Assembly (NCBI RefSeq): GCF_004366075.1
Contig: NZ_SODU01000003.1
Span: 1,644,200-1,708,199, forward strand
Length of the DNA stretch: 64,000 nucleotides
Direction of reading: 5' to 3'
Source of the DNA: Kribbella pratensis
GTDB lineage: Bacteria > Actinomycetota > Actinomycetes > Propionibacteriales > Kribbellaceae
Of this stretch, positions 32,761-40,849 are shown in pieces. The notes under the pieces were generated by a model, which was not told the origin of the DNA, searched no databases, and saw only the letters and a list, made by a program, of their open reading frames with translations. The translations under genes were made by a program, and so were the position numbers. Each line of letters opens with the position of its first letter. The first letter of the stretch is position 1.

Positions 32761-33321
32761 ATGAGCGACAGCACCAGTCCGGCCGACGACCTCGCCACCC
32801 TCGCGGAGCAGGCGCAGGCCGGCGACAAGAACGCGATGGACGACCTGCTGCGGCAGGTGTATCCGCGCGTCCTGCGGATCTGCCGCAGCGTCCTGCCGTA
32901 CTCCGCCGACGCGGAGGACGCGGCCCAGGAGGCACTGCTCAACATCGCCACCAAGATCAACTCGTTCTCCGGCCGCAGCAGCTTCTCGACCTGGGTCCAC
33001 TCCGTCGCGGCGAACTCCGCGCGCTCGACGTACCGCAAGCTGAAGCGCACCGCGCAGGCCGCGCACAACCCCGAGCAGATGGAGAAGCCGGACCCGCGCA
33101 CCACGAGCGTGATCGCCGGCACCCGCCTGGACCTCCTGGAGGCCCTGGAGACCCTGGAGCGGGACCGCCCGCAGATGGTCACGCCGCTGGTCCTGCGGGA
33201 CGTCTACGGCCTGTCGTACGAGGAGATCGCCGCCGAGGTCGGTGCCCCGCTCGGCACCGTCAAGTCCCGGATCCACGACGCCCGCGAGGTCGTCCGCCCC
33301 CTCCTCCGCCCGAAAGACTGA
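32761..33321 (+). CDS. RNA polymerase sigma factor, sigma-70 family (ECF type)
   Basis: 186 aa. Region 2 is seen in LRQVYPRVLRICRSVLPYSADAEDAAQEALLNIATKINSFSGRSSFSTWVHSVAANSARSTYRK and region 4 in RPQMVTPLVLRDVYGLSYEEIAAEVGAPLGTVKSRIHDAREVVRPLL. No anti-sigma gene follows; the neighbour is a divergent transmembrane kinase, which may control it by phosphorylation, as reported for some sigma systems (inference). The ATG lies in the short kinase-sigma gap. Confidence 0.9.
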   Translation: MSDSTSPADDLATLAEQAQAGDKNAMDDLLRQVYPRVLRICRSVLPYSADAEDAAQEALLNIATKINSFSGRSSFSTWVHSVAANSARSTYRKLKRTAQAAHNPEQMEKPDPRTTSVIAGTRLDLLEALETLERDRPQMVTPLVLRDVYGLSYEEIAAEVGAPLGTVKSRIHDAREVVRPLLRPKD

Positions 33322-33324
33322 TTT

Positions 33325-33348
33325 CGGGCCCCTCCCGCAGGCGGCCCG
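33325..33348. terminator. Short GC hairpin between sigma factor and dhaK
   Basis: CGGGCC (33325-33330) pairs with GGCCCG (33343-33348) four bases after the sigma stop. It has no U tract, so it may be an attenuator or a weak terminator. Confidence 0.4.
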
Positions 33349-33368
33349 GGTGTGCTCAGATGGGGGGC

Positions 33369-34373
33369 ATGAAGAAGCTCATCAACGACCCGGCCGATGT
33401 TGTGAGTGAAGCGCTGCAGGGGATGGCGGCGGCGCATCCGGACCGGCTCCGGGTGGACCTGGAGAACCGGATCGTCTATCGCAAGGACGCGCCGAGACCC
33501 GGCAAGGTCGGGCTGATCTCCGGTGGCGGGTCGGGGCACGAGCCGATGCACGGCGGGTTCGTCGGGCTCGGGATGCTGGACGCGGCCTGCGCGGGTGAGG
33601 TGTTCACCTCCCCGGTGCCGGACCAGATGATGGCCGCCACCAAGGCGGTCGACGCGGGCGCCGGCGTACTGCACATCGTGAAGAACTACACCGGCGACGT
33701 GATGAACTTCGAGATGGCCGCCGAACTGGCCGCTGCCGACGCCGGCACCGAGGTGCTGTCGGTCGTGACGAACGACGACGTCGCCGTCCAGGACAGCCTC
33801 TACACGGCCGGTCGCCGCGGCGTCGGCGTGACCGTACTGCTGGAGAAGATCGTCGGCGCTGCCGCCGAGGAGGGCCGCCCGCTGCAGGAGGTCGCGGACC
33901 TCGCGAAGAAGGTCAACGACAACGGCCGCAGCATGGGTATGGCGCTGACGTCGTGCACCGTCCCGGCCGCGGGCAAGCCGACCTTCGAGCTGGCCGAGAA
34001 CGAGATGGAGGTCGGGATCGGCATCCACGGCGAGCCCGGCCGGCAGCGGCTGCCGCTGGCTCCGGCGCGCGACATCGCCGCGATGCTCGTCGACCCGGTG
34101 GTCTCGGATCTTCCTTACCAGCAAGGCGATTCGGTGATCGCCTTCGTCAACAGCATGGGCGGTACGCCGCTGCTCGAGCTCTACCTGATGTACAACGAGG
34201 TCGCCCAACTCCTCGACCGCGCGGGCATCACGGTCGCCCGCTCGCTGGTCGGCAACTACATCACCTCGCTGGAGATGGCCGGCTGCTCGGTCACCCTCCT
34301 GAAGGCGGACGACGAACTGGTACGTCTCTGGGACGCCCCGGTGAACACCCCCGGCCTACGCTGGGGCGCGTGA
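33369..34373 (+). CDS. dhaK: Dihydroxyacetone kinase subunit DhaK
   Basis: 334 aa, normal DhaK length. It starts MKKLINDPADVVSEALQGMAAAHPDRLRV. The substrate is held covalently by the His in GEPGRQRLPLAP-region fold and GSGHEPMHGGFVG contributes the second active-site His; NYTGDVMNFEMAAE and LNDDV-type NDDVAVQDS are conserved. It phosphorylates dihydroxyacetone with DhaL using phosphate passed from PEP by DhaM. An alternative in-frame ATG sits three codons upstream (33360). It is followed by dhaL and dhaM in tight coupling. Confidence 0.95.
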   Translation: MKKLINDPADVVSEALQGMAAAHPDRLRVDLENRIVYRKDAPRPGKVGLISGGGSGHEPMHGGFVGLGMLDAACAGEVFTSPVPDQMMAATKAVDAGAGVLHIVKNYTGDVMNFEMAAELAAADAGTEVLSVVTNDDVAVQDSLYTAGRRGVGVTVLLEKIVGAAAEEGRPLQEVADLAKKVNDNGRSMGMALTSCTVPAAGKPTFELAENEMEVGIGIHGEPGRQRLPLAPARDIAAMLVDPVVSDLPYQQGDSVIAFVNSMGGTPLLELYLMYNEVAQLLDRAGITVARSLVGNYITSLEMAGCSVTLLKADDELVRLWDAPVNTPGLRWGA

Positions 34374-34375
34374 GC

Positions 34376-34996
34376 ATGGGAGTCGATTCTTTCGTCAGCT
34401 GGCTGCGTGATGTCGCCGGTTCGCTGCACGACAACGCGGCGTACCTGACCGAGCTGGACTCGGCGATCGGGGATGCCGATCACGGTGCGAACATGGATCG
34501 CGGGTTCCAGGCGGTGGTCGGATTGCTGGACGAGACGTCGTTCGACAGCGCCGACGAACTGCTGAAGAAGGCCGGGATGACGTTGGTCAGCAAGGTCGGC
34601 GGGGCGAGCGGGCCGCTGTACGGGACGTTCTTCCTGCGGTTCGGGACCGCGCTCGCCGGGGTCGACCTGACGCCCGAGACGATCGGGAAGGGGCTGCACG
34701 CCGGGGTCGAAGGAGTGCTTGCCCGCGGCAAGGCGGAGCTCGGCGACAAGACCATGTACGACGCCTGGGCGCCGGCGCTGGACGCGTACGACGCCGCGGT
34801 GGCGGGCGGATCGGAACTCGGTACGGCGTTGACCGCTGCTGCCGAGGCCGCCGCGAAGGGCCGGGACGCGACGATCCCGCTGGTCGCGCGGAAGGGCCGC
34901 GCGAGCTATCTGGGTGAACGCAGCGCCGGCCATCAGGATCCCGGCGCGACCAGCACGACGCTGATCTTGGAGTCCGCGGCCCGAACGCTGCCATGA
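34376..34996 (+). CDS. dhaL: Dihydroxyacetone kinase subunit DhaL (ADP-binding)
   Basis: 206 aa. The Mg-ADP site Asp cluster GDADHGANMDRG and the loops GGASGPLYGTFFL and GHQDPGATST are intact. In PTS-dependent systems ADP is a fixed cofactor of DhaL that is re-phosphorylated by DhaM. The GTG at 34370 overlapping the dhaK stop is an alternative start; ATG 34376 has better spacing to GGGG. The stop overlaps dhaM (ATGA). Confidence 0.95.
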   Translation: MGVDSFVSWLRDVAGSLHDNAAYLTELDSAIGDADHGANMDRGFQAVVGLLDETSFDSADELLKKAGMTLVSKVGGASGPLYGTFFLRFGTALAGVDLTPETIGKGLHAGVEGVLARGKAELGDKTMYDAWAPALDAYDAAVAGGSELGTALTAAAEAAAKGRDATIPLVARKGRASYLGERSAGHQDPGATSTTLILESAARTLP

Positions 34997-37320
34997 TCGG
35001 GATCGTGGTGGTGTCGCACAGCCGCGCGCTGGCCGAGGCGGCGGTTGGGCTCGCGGCGGAGATGGTTGCCGAGGACAAGCGTCCGGTGATCGCGATCGCC
35101 GCGGGACTGGACGCGACCACGTTCGGGACCGACGCGATGGCGGTCTCGGAAGCCCTTGGTGCGGCGGACAGTCCGGACGGCGTACTGGTGCTGCTCGATC
35201 TGGGTAGCGCGGTGCTGAGCGCCGAGATGGCGCTGGAGTTCGTTGACCCGGAGCTCGCCGCGCGGGTGCGGCTGACGAGTGCGCCGCTGGTCGAGGGCCT
35301 GGTGGCGGCGGTTGTCACCGCGTCGACCGATGCGTCCTTGGATGCGGTTGCCGCGGAGGCTGAGCGCGGGCTCGTCGGTAAGCAGGACCATCTCGGCGTC
35401 GCCGCCGCCTACGCTGCTCCGGTTGTTGAGGCCGATCGCACTGTCGAGCTGGTTGTCGGCAACGAGCACGGTTTGCATGCCCGGCCGGCGGCGCGGTTGG
35501 TGGGGCTGGTCAACGGCTTCGATGCGGTCGTGACACTCACCGATCTGGACAACGGCAAGGGGCCTGTCGACGCGGGCAGTTTGAGCATGGTCGCGACGCT
35601 GAACGCCCAGCAGGGGCATCGATTGCGGGTGGGTGCGAGCGGCCCGCAGGCAGCCGAGGCGCTGGCCGCAGTCGAGGAGCTGGCGAAACAGAACTTCGGG
35701 GATGGCCCGGGATCGGCGGAGCCCGCTCCGGCGGGGTCCCCGGCGGTTGGCTCAGCTCCTGGTGGGTCGGGGCTGGATGTGGCGATCGGACCGGCGGTCC
35801 TCGCGGGGGCTCAGATCGACCTCGGCGCTTATGTTGCCGGAGACAACGAGCATGGCCGGTTGGACGCGGCTCTCGCGACCGCGGGCGAGCAGCTCGACGA
35901 ACTGCGGGACAACCACGGCGACATCTTCGCGGCCCATCTCGCCTTGCTGCGTGACGGCAAGGTGCTCGACGACGTACGAACTTCGATCGCGGCCGGCGCA
36001 TCGGCCCCGGCCGCGTGGCGGCAGGTGTACGACCAGCTGGCGGCCGCCTTCGAAGGGCTTGACGACGCGTATCAGCGTGAGCGCGCGCAGGACGTCCGCT
36101 CGGTGCGGGATCGGGTACTGCGATTGCTCGTCGGAGTGACCGAGGAAGCGCCGACGGACGGCATCCTCGTCGTACCCGAGCTGGATGCGGCGACCGCTGC
36201 CACCCTCGACGCGACGCGGATCGTGGGGATCGCCGTCCGGGCAGCCGGGACGACCGGACACGGGGTGATCGTTGCACGGTCACGAGGGATCCCGTTGATC
36301 ACCGGAATCGGGGACGTCGACGTGCCGCCGGGCGCGGTCGTCTCTTTCGACGCTCGTACTGGCTCGTTCGAGGTCGCGCCGGACGAGGAGCGGGTCCGCG
36401 CGACGATCACCGAACGCGAGGGCGAGCGGGCGCGGGCGATCGCAGACGCCGACCAACCGGCCACCACCCGCGACGGCCGGACGATCGACGTACTCGTGAA
36501 CGTGGGCGTCGTCCAGGATGCCGTCGACGCGCGCGGTGCGGACGGCTCCGGGCTGGTGCGGACCGAGGTGCTCTTCGGTGATCGCCGTACGGCGCCGACC
36601 GTCGACGAACAGGTCGACGCCTTCCGCGCGATCGCACGAGCCCTCGGCGGCAAGCCGATCACGATCCGGACCTGGGACATCGGCGGCGACAAGCCGCTCC
36701 CGTTCCTCCCGCAGGACCGCGAGGCGAACCCGTTCCTCGGTGAACGGGGCCTCCGGGTCTTTCGCCGCCGCCCCGAACTGCTCCGCGATCAGCTCGAAGC
36801 GATCCGGCGTACGGCGGCCGAGACGCCGGTGCACGTGATATTCCCGATGGTGACGACCGCGGACGAGGTCGCGTGGGCGTTGCAGGAGCTCGGGCCGCGG
36901 GACGGTCTCGAGGTCGGCATCATGGTCGAGGTGCCCGCGGCGGCACTGCGCGTCGGCAGTCTCGCCACGGAGCTCGACTTCGTCAGCATCGGCACCAACG
37001 ACCTGACGCAGTACACGACCGCCGCCGATCGGACCAACGCCGCGGTCGCACCGCTCGCCGACGGGCTCGATCCGGCCGTGCTCCAGCTGATCGACCATGT
37101 CGTCCGCAACGCCGGCGTACGCGTCGCAGTCTGCGGTGACCTGGCCAGCGACCCGCAGGCCGCCGTACTGCTTGCTGCCCTCGGTGTGAGCGAGCTCAGC
37201 GCCGTCGGACCGCAGGTGCCGTTGGTAAAGGCCCGCCTACGGCAGGCCGACCTCCGACGGGTCGACACTGCCGCTGTGCTGGCAGCTCGGGATGCGGCTC
37301 AGGTGCGCGGGCTGCTGTAG
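34993..37320 (+). CDS. dhaM: DhaM-HPr-Enzyme I fusion phosphotransfer protein
   Basis: 775 aa in three parts. Residues 1-140 are a mannose-EIIA-type DhaM domain (IVVVSHSRALAEAA, phospho-His 9). Residues 150-240 are HPr (NEHGLHARPAARLVG). Residues 255-775 are Enzyme I: phospho-His in TTGHGVIVARSRGIPLI, then the full PEP-binding domain with LVRTEVLFGDR, RTWDIGGDKPLPFLP, GERGLRVF, GIMVEVPAAAL, FVSIGTNDLTQYT and the catalytic Cys in VAVCGDLASD. E. coli DhaM (~470 aa) has only a partial Enzyme I part; here it is complete, so the protein could take phosphate from PEP itself. Confidence 0.93.
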   Translation: MIGIVVVSHSRALAEAAVGLAAEMVAEDKRPVIAIAAGLDATTFGTDAMAVSEALGAADSPDGVLVLLDLGSAVLSAEMALEFVDPELAARVRLTSAPLVEGLVAAVVTASTDASLDAVAAEAERGLVGKQDHLGVAAAYAAPVVEADRTVELVVGNEHGLHARPAARLVGLVNGFDAVVTLTDLDNGKGPVDAGSLSMVATLNAQQGHRLRVGASGPQAAEALAAVEELAKQNFGDGPGSAEPAPAGSPAVGSAPGGSGLDVAIGPAVLAGAQIDLGAYVAGDNEHGRLDAALATAGEQLDELRDNHGDIFAAHLALLRDGKVLDDVRTSIAAGASAPAAWRQVYDQLAAAFEGLDDAYQRERAQDVRSVRDRVLRLLVGVTEEAPTDGILVVPELDAATAATLDATRIVGIAVRAAGTTGHGVIVARSRGIPLITGIGDVDVPPGAVVSFDARTGSFEVAPDEERVRATITEREGERARAIADADQPATTRDGRTIDVLVNVGVVQDAVDARGADGSGLVRTEVLFGDRRTAPTVDEQVDAFRAIARALGGKPITIRTWDIGGDKPLPFLPQDREANPFLGERGLRVFRRRPELLRDQLEAIRRTAAETPVHVIFPMVTTADEVAWALQELGPRDGLEVGIMVEVPAAALRVGSLATELDFVSIGTNDLTQYTTAADRTNAAVAPLADGLDPAVLQLIDHVVRNAGVRVAVCGDLASDPQAAVLLAALGVSELSAVGPQVPLVKARLRQADLRRVDTAAVLAARDAAQVRGLL

Positions 37321-37955
37321 TAGCGCAGCTCCACCAGGTTGAAGCCGGAGGTGCGCTCTGGCTTGGCTGGGAGCGTGTAGCTCTCGCCGGGCTCGAGGTA
37401 GGTGACGTCCGGGCTGCCCAGGTCCAGGTCGACGACCAGGGCCGGGTAGGCGCCGGTGCGCCAGGTGTACGACTCGCCTGCCTCGGGGGTGACGTGCTGG
37501 ACGCGTACGTCGTCCTCGTCGACGACTACCTTGCTGGGGATCTCACCGGCCTCTTCGAAGCCGGACTCGGCGGGGACACCGGCCACGCCGAAGTACGGGT
37601 CACCGGAGGCCTCTTCGCCCAGGTCGAGCACCTCGATGAGGCGGTTGAGGTACAGCGCGTCGCCGTCGTTGGTGAGCATGTGCACCGGCGACACCGGGCG
37701 GTAGACCGAGCCGCCGACGGTCTCGCTCAGCTGGCGCGCAGGGCTGCCGTCCAGCCAGTCCATGTGGCAGGGCGAGGTCGAGAGGCACAGGACGACGTAC
37801 GGGTTGTGGTGCAGGTGCCAACCCTGGGCTTCACCTGGCTGCAGCGACACCTCCCAGACGCGGACGCGGGAGTTCTTCAGCAGCACGCGGGTCCCGATCT
37901 CACCAAGCACGACCTCGCTGCCGTCGGGGGCGGTGACAGTGGTGCCTGCAGTCAT
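37299..37955 (-). CDS. Cupin domain protein
   Basis: 218 aa. The cupin core has NSRVRVWEVSLQPGEAQGWHLHHNPYVVLCLS, with metal-binding His-x-His, and a second half YTWRTGAYPALVVDLDL/LEPGESYTLPAKPERTSGFNLVEL that looks like a second, metal-poor cupin. Function unknown; such proteins can be dioxygenases, isomerases or sensors. It overlaps the convergent dhaM end by 22 bases and is coupled to the acetyltransferase upstream by ATGA. Confidence 0.8.
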   Translation of the reverse strand: MTAGTTVTAPDGSEVVLGEIGTRVLLKNSRVRVWEVSLQPGEAQGWHLHHNPYVVLCLSTSPCHMDWLDGSPARQLSETVGGSVYRPVSPVHMLTNDGDALYLNRLIEVLDLGEEASGDPYFGVAGVPAESGFEEAGEIPSKVVVDEDDVRVQHVTPEAGESYTWRTGAYPALVVDLDLGSPDVTYLEPGESYTLPAKPERTSGFNLVELRYYSSPRT

Positions 37956-38494
37956 GCGGTCTCCTCAATCGGTCGTTCCATCGCGACACCGGCCAGGGTG
38001 ATGCCGTCGGGCATCGGTAGCTGAGCGGGCTCCACCTCGGTGAAGCCGAAGGCCTTGTAGAGCGGTACGCCGGGCAGCGTCGACATCAGTGCGAGCCGGG
38101 TGAACCCCTCCGCGCGGGCCGCCTCGGTGCAAGCGGTCAGGATCGCCCGGCCGAGTCCACGCCGCGTCCAGTCCGCCCGGACGAACATCGCCCGGACCCG
38201 AGCCGGCTCGGTCGCAGGGTCCAGGAGCCGCTCGTCCGCTCCCGCCGTACTCGCATTGAACAGCTTGTTCCGCCGGCTCCACCCACCACAGGCGACGACC
38301 TCACCACCCGCCTCCAGGACGTAGTAGGTGCCGTCGTCAATCAATGCGGTGTCCAGCGTGGTGATGTGCTTGGCTGCGCTGGCCGTCTGTTCCGCGTCGT
38401 AGTACGCCGGGAACTGGGTCTCCACCGCGGCCCGACTCAGCTCAGCCACCGCGGGCCCGTCCGCCGCCACCGCCAACCGCAACACAGCCTCCAC
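37952..38494 (-). CDS. GNAT family N-acetyltransferase
   Basis: 180 aa. The acetyl-CoA site is RAMFVRADWTRRGLGRAILTACTEAARAEGF (Q/R-x-x-G-x-G/A variant) and LYKAFGFTEVEPAQLPMPDGI closes the fold. The N-terminus has LRLAVAADGPAVAELSRAAV. The acceptor, an amine on a small molecule or protein, is not predictable. It heads a two-gene unit with the cupin. Confidence 0.88.
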   Translation of the reverse strand: MEAVLRLAVAADGPAVAELSRAAVETQFPAYYDAEQTASAAKHITTLDTALIDDGTYYVLEAGGEVVACGGWSRRNKLFNASTAGADERLLDPATEPARVRAMFVRADWTRRGLGRAILTACTEAARAEGFTRLALMSTLPGVPLYKAFGFTEVEPAQLPMPDGITLAGVAMERPIEETA

Positions 38495-38509
38495 AACCCA
38501 CAGGCTAGT

Positions 38510-39268
38510 TCACTCGGAACGGCGCTTCCTGGCCCAGGCTCGGTACGCGGAGAACATGTTGCCCGCCGTCACCACGAGCAGCACCAACAGCAACACCAGG
38601 CTGGGGTTCGTCAGGATGATGGCGACTGCGAAGACCACCCCGGCACCGAGGATCTTCGCCAGACTCACGACCAACTCGCGGTCCATCCGTGCCGGCGCAG
38701 CCGCGAACTTCGCCGCGGGCTCCGGGCGGGGCTGTGGACGTCGCCGTACCGCAGCTGCTGGTTGACCTCTCCTGCCACTTCCGCCGAACTTCCAGGCCAA
38801 GGCACCGACGGTAACGACGACGAACAGGACCGCAGTGGAGAGATCCGCGTCCCCGGACGCGATGGATCCACCGATGATCAAGCACACGATCAGAACCGGC
38901 AGCAGCATCCACCCGATCAGCCCCCAACCCGCACGCCGTGCCTCCCTCGAGTCCGCCGGCTGGTGTTGTCCGGGCCGGATCGTTTGGACGACGGTCGCGG
39001 CGAAGAGCTTTCCCATGGTCTTGAGTGGCGAGTTGGTGAGGTCCAGGAACACGCCCAGTCGGCCGGTACCGGCCTCGGTCAGTTCGTAGTCCTCGGGGCC
39101 GTCGTCCTGCGGCCGCCGTACGACGAACGCCTCGCGGACCAGCGTGTCCAGGGCAGCCTGGACCCGTTGGTTGCCCATACCGGTACGGCGGACCAGCTCC
39201 GCCCGGGTCAACGGCGCGAACCGCAGGTGCTCCAAGAGCACGTGTTCCAACCCCGGATCGTTCCCCAC
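38510..39268 (-). CDS. Winged-helix membrane protein (hypothetical)
   Basis: 252 aa from a GTG with GGGGG five bases upstream. Residues 1-75 form a winged helix (LEHVLLEHLRFAPLTRAELVRRTGMGNQRVQAALDTLVREAFVVRRP...YELTEAGTG). Then come two TM segments (WGLIGWMLLPVLIVCLIIGGSIA; STAVLFVVVTVGALAWKFG), a basic linker and two more (VVSLAKILGAGVVFAVAIILT; SLVLLLVLLVVTAGNMFSAYRAW). A one-component membrane-bound transcription regulator is one reading. It is divergent from an ECF sigma factor across a perfect palindrome. Confidence 0.7.
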   Translation of the reverse strand: MGNDPGLEHVLLEHLRFAPLTRAELVRRTGMGNQRVQAALDTLVREAFVVRRPQDDGPEDYELTEAGTGRLGVFLDLTNSPLKTMGKLFAATVVQTIRPGQHQPADSREARRAGWGLIGWMLLPVLIVCLIIGGSIASGDADLSTAVLFVVVTVGALAWKFGGSGRRGQPAAAVRRRPQPRPEPAAKFAAAPARMDRELVVSLAKILGAGVVFAVAIILTNPSLVLLLVLLVVTAGNMFSAYRAWARKRRSE

Positions 39269-39382
39269 AGATGTCCCCCTCGACTGGCCCCGGTCCGATT
39301 CTCGCAGGTACTCGTGGTCATCGAACCCACACGGAAAGCTGCAGGAAGCTGCAATCTCGGCGGGGTGAAATGGGTGGACCGG

Positions 39383-39400
39383 CTGGTGGACATCCACCAG
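39383..39400. promoter_or_regulatory. 18-bp palindrome directly before the ECF sigma start
   Basis: CTGGTGGA-CA-TCCACCAG has perfect 8-bp arms and ends two bases before the ATG at 39403. It could be an operator of the divergent pair or a hairpin over the ribosome site if the transcript starts upstream. Confidence 0.55.
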
Positions 39401-39402
39401 GT

Positions 39403-40029
39403 ATGACGCTGATACCGATCGAGGCTCGGAGTGGGCCGGTGAGTGAGGGAGTTGTGCACGGCCCACCACCAGATGCGCGCCGGGAGCGGTTCGAGCAGGT
39501 CTTTGCGACGCATCGGGAGGCGGTGCTCGGGTACCTGCGCCGCCGGACCGACAGCGGCCACGACGCCGCGGACCTGCTCGCCGACACGTTCCTGGTCGCC
39601 TGGCGCCGGCTGGACGACGTACCACTCGACCCGCAGACCAGACCATGGCTGTACGGCGTAGCGCGCCGGGTGCTCGCCAACCACCGCCGCGGTGAGGGCC
39701 GCCGGCACGCACTGGCGACCAAGCTGCGTGGCGAGCTCAGTGACGCCGAACCGGTGCACCCGCTGCTGGACGACACTCCCGCGGCACGTGCCTTCCGCGC
39801 ACTGCCGGAGCAGGACCGGGAGCTGCTGTCACTGGTTGCGTGGGAGGAACTGGACACAGGCCAGATAGCCACAGTCCTCGGCATCTCACGCAACGCCGTA
39901 CGCATCAGGCTGCACCGCGCCCGGAAGCGGTTCGCCAAGCTGCTCACCGCCCCACTCGTGAACCGCACCGTGGTCGCTCTCAACACTGCGTCCACCCTGG
40001 AAGAAGGGGTTTCCCATGAAGACGCATGA
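39403..40029 (+). CDS. ECF RNA polymerase sigma factor
   Basis: 208 aa. Region 2: RERFEQVFATHREAVLGYLRRRTDSGHDAADLLADTFLVAWRRLDDVPLDPQTRPWLYGVARRVLANHRR; region 4: LPEQDRELLSLVAWEELDTGQIATVLGISRNAVRIRLHRARKRF. A GTG at 39439 with GGAG eight bases upstream is a good alternative start, because ATG 39403 has a poor ribosome site covered by a palindrome. The gene overlaps the next, a membrane protein, by 14 bases, the usual layout of sigma and anti-sigma pairs. Confidence 0.9.
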   Translation: MTLIPIEARSGPVSEGVVHGPPPDARRERFEQVFATHREAVLGYLRRRTDSGHDAADLLADTFLVAWRRLDDVPLDPQTRPWLYGVARRVLANHRRGEGRRHALATKLRGELSDAEPVHPLLDDTPAARAFRALPEQDRELLSLVAWEELDTGQIATVLGISRNAVRIRLHRARKRFAKLLTAPLVNRTVVALNTASTLEEGVSHEDA

Positions 40030-40849
40030 CATCGACGCCGCTGTCCGCGGCCTCGACCCGCACCAGTCCACCGACCGCGTCTCCGACAACGCCTGGGATG
40101 AGCTGGCCGACGCGGTCACCACGGACGAGTCAGCTCCGGTAGTACGCCCCCTGCGCCGCTCCCATCCGCGCCGGCTCGTCCTGGCCGCTGCCTGCACGTT
40201 GCTGATCGGCGGTGTGGTCGCGGCGACCGTGGTCAACCGCCCCGACCAGAGCCAGCCGCAGGCGCTGTCCTTCACCGAACGCGGCGACAAGCTGATTGTC
40301 CGGGTGGTCGACGCGAACGCGGACCCGAAGCGGTACAACGCCGAGTTCAAGAAGATGGGCCTGGACGTGACGGTCCTGAGCGTCCCGGTCAGCCCGCCGT
40401 GGGTCGGCAGGATGATCAGCTTCACCGGCCGCAACGACAAGGACATGAGCCAGCTCAGGATGCTGGAGCCGGGTGAACAGTGCAACGGAACGCTGAACGC
40501 CGCGGACCCGGGCTGCCAGGAGGGTGTCGAGCTGCCGAAGAACTACGACGGCAAGACCGAGATCCAGTTCGGCCGCGTGGCGAAGCAGGGCGAGCGCTAC
40601 TTCCACACCTCGTCGTCGGCGACGGACAAGGGGGAGGTCTTGGCCGGGCTGACGGTGAAGAACAAGACCATCGACCAGGTGCTGCCGCTGGTCAGGTCCC
40701 GCGGTGTCCGCGAGATCGAGTACCTGACCAGCAACGGTTCCAACCAGGAGCCGGTGAAGTCCCCGCCCGGCAACTGGTACGTCAAGGACGCCTCCGCCTA
40801 CGCAGAGGGCGAGGTCTCCTTGTACGTCAGCCCGACACCGGTCAAGTAA
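40016..40849 (+). CDS. Single-pass membrane protein, probable anti-sigma partner
   Basis: 277 aa. A cytosolic N-terminus of 50 residues (DIDAAVRGLDPHQSTDRVSDNAWDELADAVTTDE) is followed by one TM (RLVLAAACTLLIGGVVAATVV, about 53-73) and a ~200-aa extracellular domain with one Cys pair (EQCNGTLNAADPGCQ). The overlap with the ECF sigma gene and the topology fit an anti-sigma or sensor, although no zinc-finger HxxxCxxC motif is present. The end overlaps the convergent GH127 gene by 8 bases. Confidence 0.7.
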   Translation: MKTHDIDAAVRGLDPHQSTDRVSDNAWDELADAVTTDESAPVVRPLRRSHPRRLVLAAACTLLIGGVVAATVVNRPDQSQPQALSFTERGDKLIVRVVDANADPKRYNAEFKKMGLDVTVLSVPVSPPWVGRMISFTGRNDKDMSQLRMLEPGEQCNGTLNAADPGCQEGVELPKNYDGKTEIQFGRVAKQGERYFHTSSSATDKGEVLAGLTVKNKTIDQVLPLVRSRGVREIEYLTSNGSNQEPVKSPPGNWYVKDASAYAEGEVSLYVSPTPVK

